From: [Pseudopropionibacterium] massiliense
GTDB taxonomy: Bacteria; Actinomycetota; Actinomycetes; Propionibacteriales; Propionibacteriaceae
DNA: 64,000 bases
Direction of reading: 5' to 3'
Assembly: GCF_900607225.1 (NCBI RefSeq)
Contig: NZ_LR027842.1
Coordinates: 3,203,982 to 3,267,981 of the forward strand
This document shows, piece by piece, positions 1 through 8,112 of this stretch. Both the position numbers and the translations under genes were made by a program. The notes under the pieces were generated by a model, which saw only the letters and a list, made by a program, of their open reading frames with translations, ran no database searches and was not told the origin of the DNA. Each line of letters opens with the position of its first letter. Positions within the stretch are counted from its first letter, which is position 1.

Positions 1-387
1 CCGAATCAGGAACACTGCAATTGGAACATCAACATCTCCACCACTAATCCCACTGGAGAGATAGCCCTCTGGCTCACCCCAGCCGTTGCGGCGGGTTCCA
101 GAGTTCGACTATCCAACCGAGGCGAGGTAGAGACCGCCACCGTTGGTGCCATCTGGCAACGCTGGACGAGTCGGCTAGGGGTCGAACTCGCCAGCGGTGA
201 ATGGCTTTGCCTGGAACCAACACTGGGCCAGCAGGGCTTCCCTGAAATAATCGTTCGATCTACCGGGAACGATCTCTTGGTCGGGTGCGTGATCAGAGCA
301 TCCGCTCGAACGGCTCGGTGGCGTCTCGCTCTCCTGGAAAATACATCTGGACTGGTCGGTAGACATTCCTACTTGGCATCCTTCTAG
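1..387 (+). CDS. C-terminal end of an unidentified protein (partial, runs off left edge)
   Basis: Frame 1 is open from the first base to a TAG at 385-387, giving 128 residues with no start in view. The translation is Trp-rich (for example AIWQRWTSRLG, then ELASGEWLCLEP) and ends HSYLASF. I do not recognise the family. It lies upstream of and co-directional with the biosynthetic genes, about 118 bases before the next start, so it may be an earlier gene of the same cluster. No ORF on the other strand is convincing here. Most of the gene is outside the window, so a function cannot be assigned. Confidence 0.55.
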   Translation, partial: PNQEHCNWNINISTTNPTGEIALWLTPAVAAGSRVRLSNRGEVETATVGAIWQRWTSRLGVELASGEWLCLEPTLGQQGFPEIIVRSTGNDLLVGCVIRASARTARWRLALLENTSGLVGRHSYLASF

Positions 388-505
388 CCAAATCTCACAC
401 TTCCCAATCACCCGACAGACGCACCCCCTGCTGATCCACGGGTTAGCTGAGTGTGTCTACTTGACGACGCACGCTCGAACCAAAACACCACAGAAAGGAA
501 AAACC
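388..505 (+). promoter_or_regulatory. Leader region before the biosynthetic genes
   Basis: This is the only sizeable gap at the left end of the cluster. It contains the ribosome binding site AGAAAGGA (about 492-499) with 6 bases to the ATG at 506. A TTG at 461 is in frame but has no Shine-Dalgarno sequence, and the 15 residues it would add (Lys/Thr-rich) look untranslated. No clear -35/-10 pair is visible. Confidence 0.35.
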
Positions 506-1504
506 ATGAATACCATCGCTGATTACCGCACCCTCCGCGAGTCCGTAGGCGTCCACACTCCTACCGGCCCTCTCATCCGCATCACCGGCGAGGACCGCTT
601 CGATTTCCTCGACGCCTTCTTGTCGCGCAGCTCAGAATATGTCGACATCGAAACCACCCGGGAATGCCTGGCGCTGCGCAGGGACGGCATCCCATTCGCG
701 ATCTTCCTCCACATGGAGCGGGAGGATGAGACTTGGCTGCTGCCACGAACCGTCGCAACCTCGAAAGAGATGACGAGCTACCTGACTCCTTTCGTGACAG
801 GTGATGTGAAGGTCGAGGTTGCGCCCGATGGATGGACCGCTATCGCCTTCGAAGGGCCGGCTGCGTGGAAGGTCGCCGCCGAATTGGTGGACTTCGACAT
901 CGCCGGCTTGGTGCTCCATTCCATCACCGATATCGAGGTCCCGGGCCACACCGGGACAGGAACTCCCTTCCTGGCACGTGTCGGCACGACCGGCGAGTAC
1001 GGTTACCTCCTCGTCTCCGACGACGCTGCCTCAGCTCACGAGGTTGTATTCTCACATGCTGAGAGGTTGGGGGGCTCCAAGGTCTCCGAAGAAAGCTTGG
1101 CACGCGTCCAGGCGGAAGCAGGTATGCCCTACTACGCCATGGGCGTTCGCGATCTCGACGTCAACACTGCCGACCTGTCGTGGCTTTTGGACTGGAATCG
1201 CGTAGGTGAGTTTCACGGTTCAGACTCCCTCATCGCTCCTACTCGGGACCAACGTAAGCTGGCGCCGGTCGTGGCCTCAGCAGGTACCGTCTTCAAGAAC
1301 GGGGAAACCATCCGAGTAGGTCTCGAGGAGATCGGCACCATCTTCTACCGAGCTCCTTCGGTGAATCCCGAGGAAGAGCTGTACTTCGCAATCCTCGATG
1401 CGCCCTACGGGGTACCGACACTTGAATTGTCCGCCTCCGCTCCCGTGCGAACCGTCTCCTTGCCCCGCGTGCTCGCCCGCTCGGCTGTTGAGAAGATGGG
1501 CTGA
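506..1504 (+). CDS. GcvT/YgfZ-like folate-binding aminomethyltransferase family protein
   Basis: The product is 332 aa and resembles the glycine-cleavage T-protein fold: an N-terminal segment with ITGEDRFDFLDAFLS (the usual T-protein 'G.DA..FL' region), a middle block GTTGEYGYLLV, and VQAEAGMPYYAMGVRD followed by a C-terminal beta domain. T-protein relatives bind tetrahydrofolate and move one-carbon units; others, such as YgfZ, are not classical aminomethyltransferases. Start chosen at ATG 506 for its AGAAAGGA site. It sits 3 bases before the ketosynthase gene, so the two are probably co-transcribed. No genes for other glycine-cleavage subunits are nearby, which argues against a housekeeping role and for tailoring in the natural-product pathway. 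The substrate is unknown. Confidence 0.7.
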   Translation: MNTIADYRTLRESVGVHTPTGPLIRITGEDRFDFLDAFLSRSSEYVDIETTRECLALRRDGIPFAIFLHMEREDETWLLPRTVATSKEMTSYLTPFVTGDVKVEVAPDGWTAIAFEGPAAWKVAAELVDFDIAGLVLHSITDIEVPGHTGTGTPFLARVGTTGEYGYLLVSDDAASAHEVVFSHAERLGGSKVSEESLARVQAEAGMPYYAMGVRDLDVNTADLSWLLDWNRVGEFHGSDSLIAPTRDQRKLAPVVASAGTVFKNGETIRVGLEEIGTIFYRAPSVNPEEELYFAILDAPYGVPTLELSASAPVRTVSLPRVLARSAVEKMG

Positions 1505-1507
1505 GCG

Positions 1508-3814
1508 ATGAGAAGTCACGCAGTGGTTACTGGAGTCGGCCTGACCGCCGCCACCGGGAATGATGCCAAAGAGTGTTGGGAGGGGGTCTGTACCGGTCGC
1601 CGCGGCATCCGCAAAAACATCCTCTTCGACACTCAGGAACTTCTCAGTGACTGGGCTGGCTTGGCACCAGTTGAACAGGATTCGCGAGTAGATCGCTGCT
1701 ACGCCTTGGCGGACACGGCCATCTCTGAAGCGCTAGCAGATAGCAAGTTGATAATTGATCGAACCAATTCAGACCGCATAGGACTCGTGATCGGTTCCAG
1801 TCTTGGAGCGATGCCCTCGTTGGAACATGCTCATCGAAAGTTCCTCGAGAAGGGCATTTTGGATGCGAACATGATGGCTGAATCCCTGATTCACTGCGTT
1901 GCAGATCATTTGGCTGAAAAACTCGGACTTCGAGGCCCACGGGCCTTGATGTCCAATGCCTGCGCGGCCGGAGCGATAGCAGTGGGGTACGCCGTCGAAC
2001 AGCTTTGGTTCGGCGATGCGGATGTGGTGATCTGCGGCGGTGTCGATCCTCTGACAGAACTCTCTTCCTACGGATTCACCTGTCTCGGGGCGCTCGATAC
2101 CGAGCCTTGCAGCCCACTTTCCGCTTCCAACGGCCTGACCCTCGGGGAGGGAGCCGGCTTCCTGATTCTTGAGAAGGAAGAGCATGCGAAACGTCGTGGG
2201 GCCACCATACTCGCCGAGATTTCGGGATATGGGACGTCCTGCGACGGCCACCACCAAACTGCCCCTGATCCGGGAGGCGAGGGTGCCTGCCGCTCCATGG
2301 CATCTGCCTTGGAAGTCGCACGGTTCGCCCCCGGAGAGATCGACTACATCAACCTCCACGGGACTGGAACCCCCGCCAACGACTCGGTCGAGCCAAAGGC
2401 GATCCGGTTGCTCTTCAAGGATTCCCGCATCCCACCCGCAAGCTCCGTCAAGTCCGCCCTGGGCCACACGTTGGGGGCTGCCGGAGTGGTGGAGACCATC
2501 TGCTGTGTGCTCGCGATCGTCAATCAGGTCCTGCCACCGACTCTGGGCACTCGCGGTCTCGAGTCACGCTCGGGGTTGGACATCGTCCCTGAGAAAAGCC
2601 GTCCTGCTGAACTGAGCGTGGTGTTGTCGAACTCCTTCGCCTTCGGAGGAAACAACGCTTCCGTTGTAGTGAACAAGCCAGGGTATCGACCCGACAGGGA
2701 CCCCGTTGCTTATCATCGAGACGTGGCAATTACCGGCCTTTCCGGGACGGTGGGTAGGGCATCCTCGATTGAGGAGATACACCAGATGCTTGCCTCCGGG
2801 ACACAGTGCACTAGGATCGAAACGTTCGACGATGACATTCAGGTCCCCTTCGGCAAAGCCGATCTGAAGACCTTGTCACGACGACTCAACCCATCCAAGG
2901 TCCGGCGCATGGACCCCATGGGGATTCTTGCCGGAGCAGTGGTTGCTGACCTGATGAAAGGTCTGGGAAAACAGCCTCGGGCATTGGCGGAAGAAACCGG
3001 CATCATTTTCGCAACCGGCTACGGCCCGCTTTCCGCTGTCAGCTCCTTCAATGAAGGGATCGTCCGCCAAGGAATCACCGGCGGCAACGCCTTGGTATTC
3101 CCGAACACTGTGATAAATGCAGCCGCTGGCCACCTGGCTTTGCTGAACCGTTTCCGGGGATACACCGCAACGCTGGCCTGCGGCGGCACCAGTTCGGTGC
3201 TGGCCATTCAACTCGCTTCCCGGGTGATCTCACGCGGCGGGGCCGACCGAATCGTCGTCGTGATCGCCGACGAGCTGCCCAAGCTCGCCGTGCGGGTCAC
3301 CACTCGGCTGCCTGGATATCGCGGAGGACCCCCAGGGAAAATTTCGCGAGGAGCATTTCTCTCGGAGGGGGCCGTTGCCATCCTGCTTGAGGCCCGGAGC
3401 AGGGCTGAAAAACGAGGCGCCAAGATATTGGGAATTCCTCGAGGGTTCGGAGGAAGTGGTGAACCCGTCGGTGTGGCCAGGCTCAGCAGCGACGGAATCG
3501 CCTGGTCCCACAGCATGCTGACGGCCTTGGGCCAAGCCCAAGTAGATGCAGCAGACATCGCGCACGTAGTACGGGCCACCAGCGGCCATCCCGTCGTCGA
3601 TCTCGCTGAAAGCCGAGCCATCAAACGCTGCGGACTGGCTGGAGCAACTCAATTCAAACCGAAGTACACCGTCGGGGAAACCTGGGGTTGCGCCGCAGGT
3701 CTAGGGCTTGCCACCCTCCTCACCGATCCAATAACCAAACCAGGAGATCTCGTGTTGGTGAGTTCATTCGCACACGGCGGAAATTTCGCCTCGATGGTGG
3801 TGGAAGCAGCATGA
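1508..3814 (+). CDS. Fused two-domain beta-ketoacyl synthase (KS plus CLF-like domain)
   Basis: The product is 768 aa, about twice a FabF-type ketosynthase. Domain 1 (about 1-395) has a complete catalytic set: Cys152 in SNACAAG, His284 in HGTGTPAND and His320 in SALGHTLGAAG, with the C-terminal SNSFAFGGNNAS motif. Domain 2 (about 404-768) keeps a Cys (558, TLACGGTSS) but has no His in either matching position; the second is Glu724 in TVGETWG. It therefore resembles a chain-length-factor or accessory partner. Known KS/CLF pairs condense malonyl-ACP units; here both halves are in one chain. It overlaps the next gene by 4 bases (ATGA). No acyl carrier protein is encoded in the window. Confidence 0.88.
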   Translation: MRSHAVVTGVGLTAATGNDAKECWEGVCTGRRGIRKNILFDTQELLSDWAGLAPVEQDSRVDRCYALADTAISEALADSKLIIDRTNSDRIGLVIGSSLGAMPSLEHAHRKFLEKGILDANMMAESLIHCVADHLAEKLGLRGPRALMSNACAAGAIAVGYAVEQLWFGDADVVICGGVDPLTELSSYGFTCLGALDTEPCSPLSASNGLTLGEGAGFLILEKEEHAKRRGATILAEISGYGTSCDGHHQTAPDPGGEGACRSMASALEVARFAPGEIDYINLHGTGTPANDSVEPKAIRLLFKDSRIPPASSVKSALGHTLGAAGVVETICCVLAIVNQVLPPTLGTRGLESRSGLDIVPEKSRPAELSVVLSNSFAFGGNNASVVVNKPGYRPDRDPVAYHRDVAITGLSGTVGRASSIEEIHQMLASGTQCTRIETFDDDIQVPFGKADLKTLSRRLNPSKVRRMDPMGILAGAVVADLMKGLGKQPRALAEETGIIFATGYGPLSAVSSFNEGIVRQGITGGNALVFPNTVINAAAGHLALLNRFRGYTATLACGGTSSVLAIQLASRVISRGGADRIVVVIADELPKLAVRVTTRLPGYRGGPPGKISRGAFLSEGAVAILLEARSRAEKRGAKILGIPRGFGGSGEPVGVARLSSDGIAWSHSMLTALGQAQVDAADIAHVVRATSGHPVVDLAESRAIKRCGLAGATQFKPKYTVGETWGCAAGLGLATLLTDPITKPGDLVLVSSFAHGGNFASMVVEAA

Positions 3815-4473
3815 CCACAGTCATTCTCAGCCCTGAACCCAGTTTCCCATCGGCACACACCGACATCATCGACGTGATGGTGATACGCCACGCCAATCTG
3901 CCCCGAGGGCGGTTCGGTGAGGTCCATTCCCCAGCCGGGAGGCTACTTCTACGACAGGCTGCTGCTGCACTTCGATGCGTCGACGTCAGCAATCAGTTGG
4001 TCACTGATCACCACCATCGCTGGGAATGGCCTGCGCTGCGCCTGTTCGGCTCCGTCTCCCACATCGGGGCTTGGAGTGCGACAGCACTCACAAGCGGCAT
4101 CCATGTCGGGATCGACCTGCAGGATCCCCGCGATCGCCCCGGAGCGTTGTCCTTCCTGGCCAACTTGGTCGGACGCGAAAGCCCGCTGTCGATCCTTGAG
4201 TATGCAGAGTGTGAGTCTCTGGTCAAAGTTTCAGAACTGACCAAGGAAACCTTCGGGTCCGTGCGCCTGCCCGAGTGGAATCCAGGATGGCGTCCAGCAG
4301 CCGGTCACTGGATCCTGAGTCTGCTGGTTCCTGGGGCTGGTGCACTATGCATCGCATCTCCCGAACCCAGACCGATCCGCTGGTGGCAAGCCATCAGCAA
4401 GAAGATCGGGACGCTCGGGGAACCAGTCGAGGTGCCGTGGTTGGATGAGGAACGGTCATCATGTCCGCAGTGA
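3811..4473 (+). CDS. 4'-phosphopantetheinyl transferase-like protein
   Basis: The product is 220 aa. The family pattern is visible: SVSHIGAW at 81-88 (usual S.SH), VGIDLQDPRDR at 99-109 (usual GVD.E..R, Asp102 as the metal ligand), and a CESLVK segment at 134-139 in the place of the usual W..KEA..K block, with Glu135 and Lys139 as the likely conserved pair. Such enzymes attach phosphopantetheine to carrier proteins. The usual Trp is missing, so activity is not certain. Its start ATG overlaps the ketosynthase stop, and its 3' end overlaps the next gene by 13 bases, so translation is probably coupled. It would activate the carrier protein that the ketosynthase needs. Confidence 0.6.
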   Translation: MTTVILSPEPSFPSAHTDIIDVMVIRHANLPRGRFGEVHSPAGRLLLRQAAAALRCVDVSNQLVTDHHHRWEWPALRLFGSVSHIGAWSATALTSGIHVGIDLQDPRDRPGALSFLANLVGRESPLSILEYAECESLVKVSELTKETFGSVRLPEWNPGWRPAAGHWILSLLVPGAGALCIASPEPRPIRWWQAISKKIGTLGEPVEVPWLDEERSSCPQ

Positions 4474-5639
4474 CCTACAGCCGACCAATCTCAGGAATCG
4501 AACGCGGCTATCTCAACGTGGCCGCCCAACACGATCATCCGATGATCCACCTGGTTCTCGAAGGAAAAGGCTCGCTCGAACCGCGAGCGCTGGAAGCCGC
4601 CGTGGCCTCCGCCTGTGATGCGAATCCCGGAATCGCCGTGGTGCGACGAGGCACCCGTTGGGTCGGCGGGGGCCCTCTCCCGGCTGTAATTTCCCATGCG
4701 GCACCACTAACAAACGCGAATGACGTGGACCTGTTTCGACAGGGCCTTGATGTGGTTGGCGGCCCCGTCGCCGAAGTACATCTATTCGGTCACGAGAGCA
4801 CCACCTTGGTACTGCGGGCTACCCATGCAGTCTCCGATGGGCGTGGTCTGCAGCATTGGTTGCGCGACGTCTTCAGGGTGTTGCGAGGCGAAACACCGCT
4901 CGGAGCTCCTGACACAGCAACCGACCAGCATTTCGTTCGAACAGTCAAGGCCTGTCGAAAACCGAACACGGAATCGAGTTCTTCCGCACCGCACGCCCGG
5001 CTGTCCGCTCCCCTGTTCGGCGCCACCGAGGCTGGCGGGTGCATCCGATGGACCCGGCGTACCATCGCCACCAGCGCCTCAGCCATGAGCGCCAGGATCG
5101 CCGCAGCGGTCGCACGGTATGTCGGCGCGGCAGTAACCGTGATCATTCCCGTCGACCTTCGCCGGCACGACCCCACAGTGAATTCAACCGCCAACCTCAG
5201 CGCCCAACTCCCACTGCAAGTGAGTCCTGAAGAGTCTTGGCAACGAATCTATGGACGGCTCCTCAAGCTCCTGGCCCAAGGCCGCGAGACAGACACACTC
5301 CGTATGAGATTCCAGGATTCTAATCCCTACGCCAACACTTTGGAACAGGCGCAGGCCATAAAGAGCGATACATGTCCACCCTATGCCGCAATCATCTCCG
5401 ACCACGGGGTGATGGATCTGAAGCCCTTCGTCAGCCCTGGGTTCGCGCCGACAAGACTCAGCTCCTTTCCCCTATTGGTGCCATATGTAGGAACTTTTAT
5501 AAGTTCCTTCACCAACAATGGGATGACTCACCTCACCGTCGCCCATCGGGAAGGAGATGATCCGAATTCGATCGCCGGACTCCTCGACGATATAGAGAAG
5601 ATCACGGGAAAGAACTCGCCACATGAGAGAAAATCATGA
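4461..5639 (+). CDS. Condensation-domain / acyltransferase-like protein
   Basis: The product is 392 aa, with the chloramphenicol-acetyltransferase-like motif THAVSDGRG (His122, Asp126), the signature HxxxDG of NRPS condensation domains, PapA and wax-ester-synthase-type acyltransferases. C-terminal features such as IISDHGVMDL sit where these proteins carry a structural SN.G segment. These enzymes join an acyl donor, often carrier-bound, to an amine or alcohol. With the diaminopropionate genes downstream, the plausible job is amide formation between a ketide or acyl chain and diaminopropionate; that is inference. Start ATG 4461 has GAGGAA upstream. The 3' end overlaps the exporter by 4 bases. 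Confidence 0.65.
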   Translation: MSAVTYSRPISGIERGYLNVAAQHDHPMIHLVLEGKGSLEPRALEAAVASACDANPGIAVVRRGTRWVGGGPLPAVISHAAPLTNANDVDLFRQGLDVVGGPVAEVHLFGHESTTLVLRATHAVSDGRGLQHWLRDVFRVLRGETPLGAPDTATDQHFVRTVKACRKPNTESSSSAPHARLSAPLFGATEAGGCIRWTRRTIATSASAMSARIAAAVARYVGAAVTVIIPVDLRRHDPTVNSTANLSAQLPLQVSPEESWQRIYGRLLKLLAQGRETDTLRMRFQDSNPYANTLEQAQAIKSDTCPPYAAIISDHGVMDLKPFVSPGFAPTRLSSFPLLVPYVGTFISSFTNNGMTHLTVAHREGDDPNSIAGLLDDIEKITGKNSPHERKS

Positions 5640-7093
5640 CCACTGACCACATCGACGTTTTTACGCGACAGACATCCCCACCTATTCATCGTTCCACCTC
5701 ATCTGGGGCGGGGGGATATAGCAGCATGTTTGTGGCCGTGACGGGCTCTTTTCTCGCGATGCTCGACACGACCGTCGTCAATGTCTCTTTGCACGCCACA
5801 GCTCAGCAATTCGGAGATATTGCAGGTAGTCATTGGATCTTGACCGCCTACATGCTGGCTCTCTGCACCACCATGACTGGATGCGCCTGGCTCGTAGAGC
5901 GTTTCGGGTCGAAACGGGTCTTCGCTGCATCATTGGTCGGCTTCCTCGCTGGATCTCTCGCCTGCGCCCTGTCCCCCACTCTCTGGTTCTTGATCACAGC
6001 ACGGGCATTGACCGGAATGGCAGCAGGTGTACTCACCCCCGTCTCCACGGTGCTGCTGACCCGCGGCGTACCAAGAGAACGGATCGGTCATGTCCAGTCC
6101 CTCCAGGGTAGCGTGTCCATGATCGGCCCCCTGGTGGGCCCAACCATAGGTGGTCTGCTGGTTTCAGCAGCGGGTTGGCCCGCCGTCTACTGGATCAACG
6201 TTCCTGCATGCATCGTATTGTTGTTGGTGATGCGTTACGTGCCATCCGAAATACCTGAAGGTGGGGTACATCGCTTGGATCTGCCCGGGCTAGCGACCGG
6301 GGTCTTGGCAATCCTTTCCTGCATCGTCCTGTGCGGAATGCTGGGAACTCTACCCTTGCTTCATCCCTTGATGCTCGGAATCGGCCTAGCAGCAGTAACC
6401 ACCGGAGCACTATTCATTCTTCGAGAACTGAGAACCCAAAAACCATTACTGAATCTAAGGCTTTATTCGAACGCCATCTATGGTTGGTCGAGCATCAATA
6501 TCGCCCTGCTGGGGTTCCACCTCTACGCACCCATGGTGATTATTCCCCTATATCTCCAGGCCGCAAGGGGTAACGACCCGATAGAAACTGGGCTCATCTT
6601 GTCCGCGGGAGGAATCGGCGTGATGGCTGCGGGATTTACCTGCCCGTCCATACTTCGAAGATTCCACGGCGGCCACACGATGATCGCTGGGATCATGATC
6701 ACTCTCATCGGTTCAGTTCCACTCGTCCTGGTGGACAAATCCACCTCCTACGAGGTGCTGTGCGCGGCTCTTGTTCTCCGAGGGGTCGGCACCAGCCTGA
6801 CCGTCTTCGCCGCCATGACCCGGGCCTTCGAAGCCATCCCCGGAGGATCCATCGCTGATGCCTCATCACAGCTCAACCTGTTGCAACGGCTCGGGGGAAC
6901 TCTAGCTGCTGCCGTGACTCTCATGGCCATCCGGCAAGGGGCTGCGGAACATCACGGGCTCACAGCTCAAGTCTTCGGGACCGCAAGTCTGTGGATGCTC
7001 GTCGCCACAGTCATCACCCTCGCGCCCGCAGCATTTCTCCTGCGTGCGGAACGCCAGCAAGTCAGAAAAGAAGGAACCAATCGTGATCGCTGA
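5636..7093 (+). CDS. MFS exporter, DHA2 (14-TM) family
   Basis: The product is 485 aa with about 14 hydrophobic segments starting near residue 32. The first helix has FLAMLDTTVVNVSL, matching the motif D1 (LD.TIVNVALP) of the EmrB/QacA drug:proton antiporters. The loop ERFGSKRVF matches motif A (G.L.DR.GRR) and the GPLVGPTIGG stretch is motif C of antiporters. It probably exports the cluster product and gives self-resistance. The start overlaps the preceding stop (ATGA). The last 11 bases overlap the sbnA-like gene, so the biosynthetic operon continues unbroken. Confidence 0.88.
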   Translation: MTTDHIDVFTRQTSPPIHRSTSSGAGGYSSMFVAVTGSFLAMLDTTVVNVSLHATAQQFGDIAGSHWILTAYMLALCTTMTGCAWLVERFGSKRVFAASLVGFLAGSLACALSPTLWFLITARALTGMAAGVLTPVSTVLLTRGVPRERIGHVQSLQGSVSMIGPLVGPTIGGLLVSAAGWPAVYWINVPACIVLLLVMRYVPSEIPEGGVHRLDLPGLATGVLAILSCIVLCGMLGTLPLLHPLMLGIGLAAVTTGALFILRELRTQKPLLNLRLYSNAIYGWSSINIALLGFHLYAPMVIIPLYLQAARGNDPIETGLILSAGGIGVMAAGFTCPSILRRFHGGHTMIAGIMITLIGSVPLVLVDKSTSYEVLCAALVLRGVGTSLTVFAAMTRAFEAIPGGSIADASSQLNLLQRLGGTLAAAVTLMAIRQGAAEHHGLTAQVFGTASLWMLVATVITLAPAAFLLRAERQQVRKEGTNRDR

Positions 7094-8087
7094 ACAGCTG
7101 TGGGATCTGGCAGATTCGGATCGTCTCCTGGCCCTCCACGACTTTGTGCCCGGAGTCCGAACACTGTTGAAACTAGAAGGTCTCAACCCATCCGGATCCA
7201 TCAAACTCAAGACCGCTCGCCAGCTCATTCGAGCGGCCGAGGCTTCGGGCCGCATAGGCCCGGGATCCCACATAATCGAGTCCTCCTCCGGGAGCCTCGG
7301 CATCGCACTGGCATCGTTGGCAGCAGCTCGGGGATATCACATGATCGTTGTGACCGACCCGAATGCAAGTCCCCGCTCCATCTCGCACATGCGCGCCTTG
7401 GGGGCTGAAGTTCTGGTGGTATCGCAGCGGGACACCAATGGCGGTTTCCTTCAGACCCGCCTGAAGCTGCTTCGACGAATGCTCGATTCGGATCCCGGAA
7501 TCGTATGGCTCAACCAGTACGAAAACCCAGCCAATCCGGAGGCCCATCGCCTGTACACATACCAAGAAATTATCGACGCCTGCGGCGATCCTGATTGGTT
7601 GTTCGTCGGCGCCGGGACCACCGGCACGTTGATGGGCTGTATGCAAGGGCTGGTCGCGCGAGGCGCGAGCACAAGACTCGTGGCCGTGGACACCACGGGC
7701 TCAGTCACCTTCGGGATGCCTCCCGGGCCACGCCACATCCCCGGGCTCGGGACCAGCACACGCCCCCCAATATTCCAAGATTCCCCGGTGCTGGAGAAAG
7801 TTCACGTTGAGGAAATCCACGCGATCCACATGTGCCGTCGACTCGCGCGAGACAGTGGGATCCTAGTCGGCGGTTCGACGGGAACGGTGCTTGCAGCCGT
7901 AGCCGCGATGGCCCCGAAGTTCGCTCCACGAAGCACCGTGGTGGCCATCAGCCCGGACTTGGGAGAGCGTTACCTGGAGACCATCTACGACGATGGCTGG
8001 GTTGTCGAACGATTCGGCGTGAAAGCCCTGGACCTTGATACGCCGCCGAAAGCCTTCGTGGTCCCTGATGCACTTGTCGCCCACTGA
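7083..8087 (+). CDS. sbnA: SbnA-type synthase for diaminopropionate (PLP enzyme)
   Basis: The product is 334 aa and belongs to the cysteine-synthase (fold type II PLP) family. The pyridoxal-phosphate lysine is Lys41 in NPSGSIKLKTA; the substrate loop is SSSGSLG and the phosphate loop GAGTTGTLMG. Characterised SbnA joins O-phospho-L-serine and L-glutamate to give N-(1-amino-1-carboxy-2-ethyl)-glutamate. The call rests on the IKLK context and on pairing with an SbnB homologue directly downstream; an ordinary cysteine synthase would not have that partner. Start GTG 7083 has AAGGA upstream and lies inside the exporter 3' end. The gap to sbnB is 25 bases. Confidence 0.85.
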   Translation: MIAEQLWDLADSDRLLALHDFVPGVRTLLKLEGLNPSGSIKLKTARQLIRAAEASGRIGPGSHIIESSSGSLGIALASLAAARGYHMIVVTDPNASPRSISHMRALGAEVLVVSQRDTNGGFLQTRLKLLRRMLDSDPGIVWLNQYENPANPEAHRLYTYQEIIDACGDPDWLFVGAGTTGTLMGCMQGLVARGASTRLVAVDTTGSVTFGMPPGPRHIPGLGTSTRPPIFQDSPVLEKVHVEEIHAIHMCRRLARDSGILVGGSTGTVLAAVAAMAPKFAPRSTVVAISPDLGERYLETIYDDGWVVERFGVKALDLDTPPKAFVVPDALVAH

Positions 8088-8112
8088 GTCCGGTGAAATA
8101 GGAAAGGAAGAA

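Noticed and set aside
7083..8087. Reading the PLP enzyme as housekeeping cysteine synthase
   Set aside because: Adjacency to an SbnB-type dehydrogenase and operon overlap with the exporter support a diaminopropionate role.
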